From Clostridium sp. CF012 (GTDB taxonomy: Bacteria > Bacillota > Clostridia > Clostridiales > Clostridiaceae), in assembly GCF_018861755.1 (NCBI RefSeq), contig NZ_JAHLEF010000009.1:110987-174986 (forward strand): a DNA stretch of 64,000 bases. The letters run 5' to 3'. Shown in pieces: positions 1-8,892 of the stretch. Below the pieces are notes generated by a model that saw nothing but the letters and a program-made list of their open reading frames with translations, made no database searches and was not told the DNA's origin. The position numbers were made by a program, and so were the translations under genes. Position 1 is the first letter of the stretch; every line of letters starts with the position of its first letter.

Positions 1-2
1 CT

Positions 3-245
3 CTTACTTTAAATTCTAACTCATTAATGTTTACACCCTTTAAAGAAAACCTTAAAAACGAAAAATTTATTGTAAATAATATTAAAAATCCTAATGTTCA
101 TATATCTGTTGTTAATGTAATGAATTCCTTGATTAATAAAGTATTTTTCAAAGGGAATCTATGCTGTTTAGAGCTTAAATTTGATGATAAAAAGTTTGTA
201 TTACAAATGCCTAAGGATGATTCAATTAAATTATTATTTGAATAG
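3..245 (+). CDS. C-terminal end of an unidentified protein, TOBE-like
   Basis: The reading frame is open from the left edge of the window, so the first in-frame ATG (base 27) is probably internal and the gene starts outside the window. About 80 residues are visible. The last 45 alternate hydrophobic and polar residues (NSLINKVFFKGN, then a LELKF strand), as in the small beta-barrel TOBE domain that ends many ABC-importer ATPases. That resemblance is weak and there is no ATPase motif in view. A long hairpin terminator follows at 328-371. Confidence 0.4.
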   Translation, partial: LTLNSNSLMFTPFKENLKNEKFIVNNIKNPNVHISVVNVMNSLINKVFFKGNLCCLELKFDDKKFVLQMPKDDSIKLLFE

Positions 246-327
246 CTGAATAACAAGAGGAGTATGTTAAAACTTGGTGTCAGCATATAACTAGGATTTA
301 GACCCTATTCAAATTTTTAATATAAAA

Positions 328-371
328 AGAGCTAAAGTTTATTTTATTAATTTAAAATAAGCTTTAGCTCT
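328..371. terminator. Long bidirectional terminator hairpin
   Basis: Perfect 10-bp arms AGAGCTAAAG and CTTTAGCTCT continue inward through a nearly perfect AT-rich stem (TTTATTTTA against TAAAATAAG). It lies between the end of the left-edge gene (+) and the end of the ABC exporter operon (-), so it can serve both convergent transcripts. Confidence 0.75.
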
Positions 372-416
372 AATTTAATTATGCACTTGCCATTTGGATT
401 CCAGCAGCACCTTCAA

Positions 417-435
417 CTTGCCACGTGGGTGGCAC
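417..435. repeat. 19-bp repeat next to a stop codon, copy 1
   Basis: The 19-mer CTTGCCACGTGGGTGGCAC recurs exactly at 52449-52467. On the minus strand it forms a small hairpin (TGCCAC/GTGGCA, 4-base loop) five bases after the stop of the ABC gene that ends at 441. No T-tract follows, so it is not a normal terminator. The function is unknown. Confidence 0.6.
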
Positions 436-440
436 CATTC

Positions 441-2288
441 CTAGGAAACCACCGCTTTGCTTTCCTGCTCTTTTTCCTCAAGCAACTGATTTGTATATAG
501 GGTATAGTAGTAACCTTTTTTTCTTAGCAATTCTCTGTGAGTTCCTGATTCTGTTATCCTTCCATGTCTTATAACAAGAATTTTATCTGCAGATACAATG
601 GTCGAAAGTCTATGGGCAACCACAAAGCTAGTTCTATCTGAGAGAACTTTTTCTATAGCATCTTGTATCATTCTTTCTGTTTCCGTATCTATAGAGGAGG
701 TAGCTTCATCAAGAACAAATAGTGCTGGATTGGCTACAATTGCTCTAGCAAAGGATATAAGTTGTTTCTCTCCTGTGGATAGGTTTCCTCCGCCCTCGCC
801 AACTTCTGAATCGTAGCCTTTTTCTAGTTTACTTATGAAACTATGAGCATTTACAAGCTTTGCTGCATTTTCTATTTCATCCTGCGTTGCATCTAGCTTT
901 CCGTACATAATATTCTCTCTAATATTTCCACTAAATAAATGTGGACTTTGAAGCACATAGCCAATATTCGATTGAAGCCACAATAGAGATCTTTCTCTAT
1001 AGTCTTTTCCGTCGATTAATATTTCTCCACTACTTGGCTCATAAAATCTACAAAGTAAGTTTACTAAGGTACTTTTTCCAGAACCGGTTTCTCCAACTAG
1101 TGCTATAGTATCACCTCTTTTAACTTTTAGGTTAAAGTTTTGAAACACCTTTTCTCCGTTTTTATAGGAAAAACATACATCTTTAAATTCAATATCTCCA
1201 TATATTTCTTCAAAGTTTTCTGTTTTGGGATTAAATAAATCTCCATACTTCTCTATTACATCTTTCTTGTCCCATATATCTGGCTCAGTTTCTATTAATG
1301 TTATTATTCTTTCTGCGGATGCTTGTGCATTCTGAAGCTCTGCAATAGTTCCTGCTAGCTGACTTACAGGGTCAAAAAACTGTATTGTATAAGCTATAAA
1401 CATTACAAAGGTACCATAAGATAGCGATTGTGATATAACACTTTTCCCTCCTATCCAAAGAACAAAACCTGCTCCTACACTTCCTAATGATATAACAATT
1501 GGAAGAAACAGAGCAGAAAACATAGCTGCTTTCACAGCAGATTTTCTCATATTGCCTGCATCATGCTTAAACTCTTTTAAGTTTTCTTCTTCGCGAACAA
1601 GGGTTTTAGTGGTTTTGGCCCCAGATATCCCTTCACTAAAATCTGCAGTTAATTGTGAATTTAATTTTCTCACCACTCTATAGGATTTCAAGATTTTCTT
1701 TTGAAAAAATATTCCTATTAAAAACAACAGTGGCACCACACCCATACATATAAGGGTTAGACGTACATTACTATAAAGCATCACTCCTATAAATCCAGTC
1801 ATCATAACTAGCGCCCATACCATGTCAATGAGTCCCCAGGATATTATTTCACTAAGCCTTGCTACATCCGAGGTCATTCTTGCCATAAGCCATCCCACTG
1901 AGGAGTTATCATAATATGAAAAAGATAACTGCTGAAGCCTTTTAAACCCAAGCTTTCTTATATGATAGGCCAGGTGGGTTTCAATCTTACCTGCATTTAT
2001 TATAAATAGTCTTACATTTAATGCTTGAAAAACAATTATACAAAAGTAACCTATTGCAAATGTAGTAAGCCCGTCTGTTGTTTTCTTCATTATAAAATTA
2101 TCAATGGCATACCTTGTGAGGAGTGGCATTACTACATCTATACCTGCTACACCAACCATTAAGAAAGCCAAAAATATAAGTCCCTTTTTAAATTCTGTAA
2201 GGTACTTAAAGAGTCTTCTCCATATACCTATATCTATTTTTTGTGATGATTTATTCTCTACTAATTTATTTTCATCTATTCTAGACAT
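441..2288 (-). CDS. ABC exporter half-transporter with the canonical Walker B (YheH/BmrD type)
   Basis: Membrane-embedded half of a heterodimeric multidrug-type ABC exporter, 615 aa. Six transmembrane helices span roughly residues 35-320. The nucleotide-binding domain follows, with Walker A GETGSGKST at 399-406, a divergent signature LSTGEK at 503-508 and a canonical Walker B with catalytic glutamate (VLDEATSS, near 527). In such pairs, one subunit's off-consensus signature and the partner's off-consensus Walker B fall in the same degenerate ATP site, which is the pattern seen here. The gene starts 15 bp after the partner stops, behind AAGGGAAGTG, so the two are surely cotranscribed. The substrate is unknown; drug export is inferred from the family and the leader. 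Confidence 0.9.
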   Translation of the reverse strand: MSRIDENKLVENKSSQKIDIGIWRRLFKYLTEFKKGLIFLAFLMVGVAGIDVVMPLLTRYAIDNFIMKKTTDGLTTFAIGYFCIIVFQALNVRLFIINAGKIETHLAYHIRKLGFKRLQQLSFSYYDNSSVGWLMARMTSDVARLSEIISWGLIDMVWALVMMTGFIGVMLYSNVRLTLICMGVVPLLFLIGIFFQKKILKSYRVVRKLNSQLTADFSEGISGAKTTKTLVREEENLKEFKHDAGNMRKSAVKAAMFSALFLPIVISLGSVGAGFVLWIGGKSVISQSLSYGTFVMFIAYTIQFFDPVSQLAGTIAELQNAQASAERIITLIETEPDIWDKKDVIEKYGDLFNPKTENFEEIYGDIEFKDVCFSYKNGEKVFQNFNLKVKRGDTIALVGETGSGKSTLVNLLCRFYEPSSGEILIDGKDYRERSLLWLQSNIGYVLQSPHLFSGNIRENIMYGKLDATQDEIENAAKLVNAHSFISKLEKGYDSEVGEGGGNLSTGEKQLISFARAIVANPALFVLDEATSSIDTETERMIQDAIEKVLSDRTSFVVAHRLSTIVSADKILVIRHGRITESGTHRELLRKKGYYYTLYTNQLLEEKEQESKAVVS

Positions 2289-2303
2289 AATATCACTTCC
2301 CTT

Positions 2304-4106
2304 TTACTCATTACATACCTGCTTTTCATCATCTAAAGCATCTAATGATGTCTGTATTTCCCATATCCTTTTATATATACCATCTTTTTTAATAAGCATT
2401 TCATGAGTTCCTATGGTTTCAATCTTGCCATGGTTTAAAACTATAATTTTATCCGCAGCCATAACTGTTGAAATTCTATGAGAGATTATGAAGGTAGTAC
2501 TGTTTTTACTTTTCTTTTTAAGTTCTCCCCTTATAACTCTATCCGTTTCAGCATCCACAGCACTTAAGGAATCATCAAATATCAATATTGGCATATCCTT
2601 TATAAGTGTTCTTGCTATGGCAACCCTTTGCCTTTGTCCTCCCGATAAGGTAACACCCTTTTCTCCAACGATGGTGTCATACCCCTTTTCAAAGGAAGTT
2701 ATAACATTATGCACTGCAGCTACGCTTGCTGCATTGTGGATTTCTATATCTTTTGAGTCTATCTTTGCCATTTTTATATTTTCCTTTATAGTTCTTGCAA
2801 AGAGGAAGGGTTCTTGAAGCACTATTCCAACATTATTTCTCATATGCTTTCTTTCAATATCCTTAAGCTCTACTCCATCAATTTTTATTGAGCCACTATC
2901 ATAGTCATAAAGTCTTAGTAAAAGATGCACCAGGGAGGATTTACCTGAACCCGTTGGTCCAACAATAGCCACTGTTTCACCTTTCTTTACTGTAAAACTT
3001 ATATCTTTTAAAATTTCATTATCACTCTCGTATTCAAAGTTTACATTTTCAAAGCTTATTTCTCCTTTAACTGTTGGCTTTAGTGCTTTCCCATATTCCT
3101 GCTCCACTGGCGCATCAAGAATATTTGTTATCCTCTCAAGGGAAACTGACATTTTCCCCATATCGGAAAGTATTCTACCCAATTGTCTTACAGGCCACAA
3201 TAGCATTCCTTCATAAGTGTTAAATACAACCAAAGTACCCAAGCTTATTTCTCCATTAACTGCAAAATATATGCCTGATACTAAAACCAGACCAATTTGA
3301 GTCATACAAAGTATATCTGATGTAGACCAATAAGTTGAAAGCAGTTTTACTAATTTATAATTCAAATCCCTATATTTCATATTTTCTTTTTCGTACTTTT
3401 CGATTTCAAAGTTTTGTCTCCCAAAAGCCTTTACAACCCTAACTCCACTTAGATTCTCTTGAAGTACTGACGTTAAAGCTCCCTCTTGTGCATCAGCTTT
3501 TTCAAAGGTATTTTTAATTTTATAAAAAAATACATATGAAAATATAAATATAACTGGTACTATCACCATTGCTATAACGGTCATCTTTTTATTAAGTGAC
3601 AACATCATTATAACTGCAAAGGTTACTATAAAAAATGCTCTTCCTATTTCCACCATTTGCGCCGCAAAGAATTTTCTAACGGTGTCCACATCTGAAGTAC
3701 ATCTTTGAATTAAGTCCCCTGATTCTGCTTTTACATGATATTCATAGGGTAGATTCTGAATATGATCATATAGCTTCACTCTCATATTCCTAGCAATGTT
3801 TTCAGCTGCCTGTGCGGAAAGTTTCCCTCTTAAAAATAGGAATACACCTCTTACACAGGTCAATATTACAAGACTTAAAGAACATATCCATAAATTCCTA
3901 AAAAGTACGCTTGTTCCGCCTACCATCATCACTATTTTTTCTATAGCTTTCGGAACCTCCAGTGGTTTATTTCCTATTACAGAATCTATTGTTACTTTTA
4001 TAATCATAGGCTCTAGCATTGCTATGAATGTAGCTGCTGCTATAGAAAGTATCGCTGCAGTATATAATAATCTATTTCCCTTAGTTAACTTTAAAAGTTT
4101 CTTCAT
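2304..4106 (-). CDS. ABC exporter half-transporter with degenerate Walker B (YheI/BmrC type)
   Basis: First gene of the exporter pair, 600 aa from the chosen start. The ATG at 4106 is preferred over one nine codons upstream because AAGGAGGGGG lies 5 bases before it. A transmembrane domain covers residues 10-310. Then come Walker A GPTGSGKSS near 383-391, signature LSGGQRQ near 487 and Walker B LIFDDSLSAVD near 509-519, where aspartate replaces the catalytic glutamate. This marks the non-hydrolysing site of heterodimeric exporters such as BmrCD or TM287/288. About 460 bp upstream lies a promoter followed by two small ORFs and two terminators, which should make expression conditional. Confidence 0.9.
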   Translation of the reverse strand: MKKLLKLTKGNRLLYTAAILSIAAATFIAMLEPMIIKVTIDSVIGNKPLEVPKAIEKIVMMVGGTSVLFRNLWICSLSLVILTCVRGVFLFLRGKLSAQAAENIARNMRVKLYDHIQNLPYEYHVKAESGDLIQRCTSDVDTVRKFFAAQMVEIGRAFFIVTFAVIMMLSLNKKMTVIAMVIVPVIFIFSYVFFYKIKNTFEKADAQEGALTSVLQENLSGVRVVKAFGRQNFEIEKYEKENMKYRDLNYKLVKLLSTYWSTSDILCMTQIGLVLVSGIYFAVNGEISLGTLVVFNTYEGMLLWPVRQLGRILSDMGKMSVSLERITNILDAPVEQEYGKALKPTVKGEISFENVNFEYESDNEILKDISFTVKKGETVAIVGPTGSGKSSLVHLLLRLYDYDSGSIKIDGVELKDIERKHMRNNVGIVLQEPFLFARTIKENIKMAKIDSKDIEIHNAASVAAVHNVITSFEKGYDTIVGEKGVTLSGGQRQRVAIARTLIKDMPILIFDDSLSAVDAETDRVIRGELKKKSKNSTTFIISHRISTVMAADKIIVLNHGKIETIGTHEMLIKKDGIYKRIWEIQTSLDALDDEKQVCNE

Positions 4107-4197
4107 ATAATCCCCCTCCTTGTGACCCGCCAAAGCTGATATTACTTATTGTACATTTTCTACTTCTTAAAATGGTTTTACTATATTTTTCGAAAAC

Positions 4198-4257
4198 TCA
4201 AGTGTAAAAATTAGAAACCCAGCCCCTAAATTTTCTGTAATCGTGTTTTTTAATCAT
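4198..4257 (-). CDS. Second small ORF in the exporter leader (19 codons)
   Basis: Starts ATG ATT AAA AAA CAC; the peptide begins MIKKHDYRKF and ends SNFYT. AAGGAG lies 10 bases upstream, as strong as the sites of real genes nearby. It sits after the second leader terminator and 91 bases before the exporter start. It is basic and aromatic-rich with no membrane segment or known domain. It may be a regulatory leader peptide or a spacer ORF. It can only be translated if RNA polymerase passes both terminators. Confidence 0.45.
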   Translation of the reverse strand: MIKKHDYRKFRGWVSNFYT

Positions 4258-4311
4258 CTTTGTATCACTCCTTCTTTTTAATAGAATAAAAAACATTTCA
4301 CAATAAAAATT

Positions 4312-4345
4312 AAAAAGCCGAAGAATATATATCCTACGGCTTTTT
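4312..4345 (-). terminator. Leader terminator T2 of the ABC exporter
   Basis: On the minus strand, AAAAAGCCG pairs perfectly with CGGCTTTTT, extended by AGG against CTT, and T-rich sequence follows. Its 5' arm (AAAAAGCCGTAGG, 4345-4333) is also exactly complementary to the 3' arm of T1, so T1 and T2 can both be replaced by one 13-bp antiterminator stem. Confidence 0.75.
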
Positions 4346-4406
4346 AACATATGATTAGCTTTTATGGGTACTTGTATTTTTACATAGAAGTTTCATAATC
4401 ACTAAT

Positions 4407-4437
4407 AAAAAAAGCCGTAGGCACACAACCTCCAGCT
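4407..4437 (-). terminator. Leader terminator T1 of the ABC exporter
   Basis: Minus-strand hairpin AGCTGGAGG/CCTACGGCT (one mismatch and one G-T pair, 7-base loop) followed by TTTTTTT. It begins 36 bases after the stop codon of the 30-codon leader ORF, a usual distance for an attenuator. The 3' arm plus T-tract is the sequence that can pair with the 5' arm of T2. Confidence 0.7.
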
Positions 4438-4472
4438 TAGATAATTAATATAAATAACATAATTAAATAATA

Positions 4473-4565
4473 TTAAAAATCCGTACCAAGATCGTGTTTA
4501 TATAATTCATTTAAATTTACCATAGTGTTCACAATATCTAATGTAAATCTTCTATTTGTAAGCAT
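4473..4565 (-). CDS. Leader peptide upstream of the ABC exporter (30 codons)
   Basis: ATG preceded by AGGAGG at 8 bases; the peptide begins MLTNRRFTLDIV and ends HDLGTDF. It lies between a good promoter and two tandem terminators that precede the exporter genes. This is the architecture known for ribosome-mediated attenuation of drug exporters (for example bmrB upstream of bmrCD in Bacillus subtilis). The last codons (TACGG-A-TTTTT) could also pair with the 5' arm of T2, so a ribosome near the stop codon could change the fold. No similarity to a named leader peptide is claimed. Translation and stalling are inferred. Confidence 0.6.
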   Translation of the reverse strand: MLTNRRFTLDIVNTMVNLNELYKHDLGTDF

Positions 4566-4608
4566 GGTCACGACCTCCTCTTTAATATTAGTTGTTGCCA
4601 ACGAAATA

Positions 4609-4637
4609 ATTATATACCACAATTACATATTTTACAA
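4609..4637 (-). promoter_or_regulatory. Promoter of the exporter leader
   Basis: On the minus strand TTGTAA and TATAAT are separated by exactly 17 bases. A palindrome (TTTACA-TTGTAAA, about 4631-4643) overlaps the -35 box and may be an operator. The expected start near 4601 gives a leader of about 500 bases before the first exporter codon. Confidence 0.55.
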
Positions 4638-4692
4638 TGTAAATTCCGAAAAAATTCAGATATGTCTGAAAACTTATTTGTATCTATTTTTT

Positions 4693-5505
4693 TTACTTTC
4701 CATCTATAACTTTTCTAGTCTCTTCTTCAGCGTTACTATAAGCCTTCCTCATTTTATATCCAAACTCATCTTCACTAATGCAAAAGTCTGGAATGCCCAA
4801 TGTTTTTATAACTCCATGCTTAACTTCAGGTGATACATAAGAAAAAGACATATTTAATACCTCTTCATCCATTATATTTGATTTTTCAAATTCTCTTTTC
4901 AAATCCAAAATAGTTTTTTTTGACTTAAGTTGTTTTTTTACTTTTCTTTTAAGTACATCACTTTCGCTACCACTTCTTAAAATCCTCAGGCCTTTTAGGA
5001 ATTCTTCTTTATCCATGCCTCTCAGTTTTAAAATCACAAAGGGATCTTTATCAAATTCCAATCCAAGCAGGTAATGAACTGCAGCTATATGTTTGCATGG
5101 ATTTGCAGCATCCAGACATGAACACTGAGTTATTAAATGCATTTGTTTTTTAGGAAAAAGAGAAACTCCAGCTTCCTTAAAAGCTTCCTCTATATTTTCT
5201 GGCATTTCTCCATTTAAAATCATGGCACAAAATATCGCCTTTTTTGCCATAACATTCATAATGTCTTTCCACTGCTCTTTTGAAAAAATATCAATCTCCA
5301 TATTTACTTCATAAGGCTCCACCTTACCACCCTGAACTTCTGCAATGATTTCTCCCTTTAAAACTTCCATACTCAGTACATTGCCAGCTCTAGCATATTC
5401 ACGCCCTTTATCAATTCTCGAACTTACAGTAAAACTTGAAATTGCATTATTCCATTTTTTAGACCACCAATTAATACCAAATTCATTTCTTATTCTTCCA
5501 GTCAC
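4693..5505 (-). CDS. SWIM zinc-finger protein (YwqB-like)
   Basis: 270 aa from a GTG start with AAGGAG 11 bases upstream. The SWIM signature C-x-C-x(n)-C-x-H is plain: C128, C130, C137 and H139 (QCSCLDAANPCKHIAAVHYL). SWIM domains bind zinc and mediate DNA or protein contacts. The gene lies 84 bp after the SNF2 helicase gene on the same strand. This conserved pairing (ywqB/ywqA in Bacillus) suggests that the two proteins work together on DNA. The exact task is unknown. A short hairpin at 4658-4671 may end the transcript. Confidence 0.8.
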   Translation of the reverse strand: MTGRIRNEFGINWWSKKWNNAISSFTVSSRIDKGREYARAGNVLSMEVLKGEIIAEVQGGKVEPYEVNMEIDIFSKEQWKDIMNVMAKKAIFCAMILNGEMPENIEEAFKEAGVSLFPKKQMHLITQCSCLDAANPCKHIAAVHYLLGLEFDKDPFVILKLRGMDKEEFLKGLRILRSGSESDVLKRKVKKQLKSKKTILDLKREFEKSNIMDEEVLNMSFSYVSPEVKHGVIKTLGIPDFCISEDEFGYKMRKAYSNAEEETRKVIDGK

Positions 5506-5589
5506 AAAGGTTACATCTCCTTATTGCTATCTATAAGTGCATTAATAATCCACTTTAACTGCTATCTCATATCTGCCAATCGTAGACTC

Positions 5590-8500
5590 TTAGCTTTCAA
5601 CTATACTATCATGCTCTAATATAAATAATTCTTTAAGCTCTTCATTGCTCATTTCTGAAATCCAGTTCTCATTTGTGGAAACTACACTTTCAGCAAGTGC
5701 CTGTTTTCGTTCTAGCATTTCATCTATTTTTTCCTCTAGTGTTCCCATACAAATGAATTTATGCACATGAACATTCTTAATTTGCCCTATTCTAAAGGCC
5801 CTATCTGTTGCTTGATTTTCTACAGCAGGGTTCCACCATCTATCAAAATGAAAAACGTGATTAGCTTTTGTAAGATTTAGCCCAAGTCCTCCAGCCTTTA
5901 AGGATAATACAAACACCATAGGCTGAGCATCGTCATTTTGAAAAATATTAATCAGTTCTTCTCTTTTTTTTCTACTGGTTCCTCCATGCAAAAATAATGT
6001 TTTCACATTGAGTTTTTTCTCGATTTCTGCTTGCAAAATATGTCCCATTTCTGCAAACTGCGTAAATACCAGGGATCTATCCCCTTCTTCTATAACAACT
6101 TCTAGCATTTCGAGTAGCCTTTCAAGTTTTCCAGAACGGCCTTCTATTTCACCATTGTCCTTTAAAAACTGCACAGGATGATTACAAATTTGCTTAAACT
6201 TTGTTAAGGATGCAATAATCAAACCTCGCCTCTGCATGCCTTCAGAACTATCAATTTTATTTAAGCAATCATTTACTACAGCTTGATATAGTGTAGCCTG
6301 TTCCTTAGTTAGTGGTGCATATTCCTTAGTTTCGATTTTTTCCGGTAAATCTTTGATAATATTTGCATCAGTTTTAAGTCTACGTAATACAAAGGGGGAA
6401 ATTATTTTTCTTAGTTTACTACTTATTTCAGGATCTCCATCTCTCTCAATAGGAACTGCAAATTCACGCCTAAAGGTTGACCAATTGTATAGATATCCAC
6501 TATTTAAAAAGTCCATAATAGACCATAAATCTGAAAGTCTGTTTTCAACAGGTGTTCCTGTTAATGCAATCTTATACTCTGCTTTTAGGGCTTTTATATG
6601 TTGAGTTTGTTTAGACGTGCTATTTTTAATATTTTGAGCTTCATCTAATATAATTCCTGCCCATTCTTCCCTTTGAAATAGACTCTTATCCCTTACTATT
6701 AGCGCATAGGTTGTAATAACCACTTCATTTTTATGTATTTCCTCGCTAAAGGTTTCATAAGTCCACCTGCTATTTCCATGATGAATTGCAGTTTTAAGGT
6801 TAGGTGCAAACTTTTCAATTTCTTTTTCCCAATTTCCCACAACGGAAGTAGGACATATTATCAAGGTAGTTTTATCTGTTAACTTATTTTCTCTCTCGTA
6901 AAGTAAAAGGCATATGCTTTGTATTGTTTTTCCTAGCCCCATATCATCAGCGAGGCAGGCACCTATACCATGATCCCGCAAAAAAGTTAACCAGTAAAAA
7001 CCTCTCTTTTGATATTCCCTTAACGTCCCACTAAATCCTGATGGAATATCAACTTCTTCTATACTATTAAGATTAAATAATTTCTCAAAAAAATGCCCTA
7101 CAGCTTCTTGATTGTCTATATTATCCACACTAATTCCAGGAATTATTTCCTCATCACTTAAGTTAAGTCTTAATAATTCTCCAACAGGAATTTTCCCATT
7201 TAAGCTTTTGCTGATTTTCATCTTGGAAAGTGTTTTAATTTGATGTATATCAACTTGTACCCACTGACCTCTTAATTGAATAAATGGTACCTTTAAATTT
7301 GAAATCCTATCAAATTCTTTCTCACTTATCTCACTTCCATCTAGTGCTACCTTCCAATCATATTCAAGAATAGTATCCATATTAAATGTACTCTTTGTTG
7401 CTAAATTAGTATTTGTGCTCTGGTTTTTATCCTTTAATTTAACTGAAATTTTTGATGGCTTTTTCCACCAAGCAGGTGCAATAATTCCAAAGCCTTTTTC
7501 CTTTAAAAAGTAAGCTGATTCTTTTAAAAATGAATAAGCTTCCTCCATTGATAGCTTGCACTCTACAGGTACTGCATCGTAAAGACTCCTTTCAATTGGA
7601 ATAAATACTTTTGATGCAACTGCTAAATCCTCTAGAAGCCGTTCTTGGGGATTATTAAATTTTTTATTTAAATAGGTTATAGTATCCAAAGATTCCTCAA
7701 ATATCATTTTTGCTGGTAGCATAAGACTAAGATCATCTTTTGCTTGAAGCAAATATTCAATTGTCCAATCCTCGCCCCGGCTTGGTGGAACAACTTTGAA
7801 ACAAGTACGAAACTTAAAATTGTTGTTTTTAATTTTTAGTGGTTCTATCCATTTCTTATACTCATTTAGCATTTTAATCTGATCACTAGTATCAACAGGT
7901 ATCTCAGGTAATTCTGAAAAAAGAGAATGTATCCAAGTACTTCCCAAGCTACTAAGCCCTTCCTCTGAGTAATCAGGATCTTGGTTTATTTCACTAGAGC
8001 TCCATCTCACCATACTATCAATCATAGAATCCATAAAATCACTTACAAGTTTCATCGTATTTGTATATTTAAATTCCTCATTCTCCAAAATAAAATACGC
8101 CTTACAATCTGTGGGCATATTACTACATAGCGCCTTTTTTTTATCAATATACTCTAAGTCGCTTGTGTGCCATCTCCACCTAGAATTTACTTTTTTGTTA
8201 ACCCTATCAATGGTTAAAGAAGGCAAATATTTATGTTTTATAATTAGCTCAGCTGTAAATTTTGCCACTGTAATCCAAAACCTTAATTCCTGTGACAGCT
8301 CTACCCCCTCGGGGCGTTCTCTATCTATGTTTAAAATCCTATGAAATGAATCCAATTTACTAAAAGTAATACCTCTAATTTCTCTCTTAACAAGTTGACT
8401 TTTTATAGCATCATATTTATATTTTCCACATTTTATCTCAAGTGCTGGACTATTAATTTTACTACGTAGTTCTGCGACTGAAACCATTCCTTCATATAAT

Positions 8501-8619
8501 GGGGGTGCATTTTTAGGTGTTCTGCCTCTTCTTATACACTTAGTCTCCCCACCTTGGCCCCACAATATAAATGTGTGCATGCCTTCTATAGTTTCTATCC
8601 ATCCGCCATTTAATATCAT
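5590..8619 (-). CDS. SNF2-family helicase/ATPase (YwqA-like)
   Basis: 1009 aa. The N-terminal 500 residues are the bacterial SNF2-associated region. They are followed by the double RecA core: Walker A ADDMGLGKT near 557-565, DEAQ box at 659-662 (ILDEAQNIKN), a TGTPVENR motif, and the C-terminal helicase lobe ending in DRWWNPAVENQATDRAFRIGQ. These proteins are DNA-dependent ATPases that translocate on duplex DNA. The bacterial role is poorly defined (chromatin-like remodelling or RNA polymerase recycling). Cotranscribed with the SWIM gene. The ATG follows GAGGGTGA at a normal distance. Confidence 0.92.
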   Translation of the reverse strand: MILNGGWIETIEGMHTFILWGQGGETKCIRRGRTPKNAPPLYEGMVSVAELRSKINSPALEIKCGKYKYDAIKSQLVKREIRGITFSKLDSFHRILNIDRERPEGVELSQELRFWITVAKFTAELIIKHKYLPSLTIDRVNKKVNSRWRWHTSDLEYIDKKKALCSNMPTDCKAYFILENEEFKYTNTMKLVSDFMDSMIDSMVRWSSSEINQDPDYSEEGLSSLGSTWIHSLFSELPEIPVDTSDQIKMLNEYKKWIEPLKIKNNNFKFRTCFKVVPPSRGEDWTIEYLLQAKDDLSLMLPAKMIFEESLDTITYLNKKFNNPQERLLEDLAVASKVFIPIERSLYDAVPVECKLSMEEAYSFLKESAYFLKEKGFGIIAPAWWKKPSKISVKLKDKNQSTNTNLATKSTFNMDTILEYDWKVALDGSEISEKEFDRISNLKVPFIQLRGQWVQVDIHQIKTLSKMKISKSLNGKIPVGELLRLNLSDEEIIPGISVDNIDNQEAVGHFFEKLFNLNSIEEVDIPSGFSGTLREYQKRGFYWLTFLRDHGIGACLADDMGLGKTIQSICLLLYERENKLTDKTTLIICPTSVVGNWEKEIEKFAPNLKTAIHHGNSRWTYETFSEEIHKNEVVITTYALIVRDKSLFQREEWAGIILDEAQNIKNSTSKQTQHIKALKAEYKIALTGTPVENRLSDLWSIMDFLNSGYLYNWSTFRREFAVPIERDGDPEISSKLRKIISPFVLRRLKTDANIIKDLPEKIETKEYAPLTKEQATLYQAVVNDCLNKIDSSEGMQRRGLIIASLTKFKQICNHPVQFLKDNGEIEGRSGKLERLLEMLEVVIEEGDRSLVFTQFAEMGHILQAEIEKKLNVKTLFLHGGTSRKKREELINIFQNDDAQPMVFVLSLKAGGLGLNLTKANHVFHFDRWWNPAVENQATDRAFRIGQIKNVHVHKFICMGTLEEKIDEMLERKQALAESVVSTNENWISEMSNEELKELFILEHDSIVES

Positions 8620-8892
8620 TTAACTTCACCCTCTAATAATGCCGTTAATATTTTACTGCATATTATAGTTTACCATATTTAACACAAAAATTTCACTTTT
8701 ATATCTTGTTTTATTATTTTAAATTTGACTTGACCAATAATTTCATCCTTTTCACATTTAAAAGTAAAGTTGTTGAGGTTTTGTTCGAGATATAAAATAT
8801 ATACAATTTTTTTAATAATTATAAATTAACTTAATTATAATTTATTCTTTTATGGAATTTAAGTTTATAACCATTTGAAAGCGAGGTAACAT

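Noticed and set aside
6353..6604. Plus-strand ORFs inside the helicase, UvrA-like and ABC genes
   Set aside because: They are antisense shadows of clear coding regions without ribosome binding sites or family features.
8740..8800. SigD-type promoter before cheV (TAAA, then CGAGATAT)
   Set aside because: The -10 part matches the motility consensus in only about 5 of 8 positions, so I do not list it as a feature.
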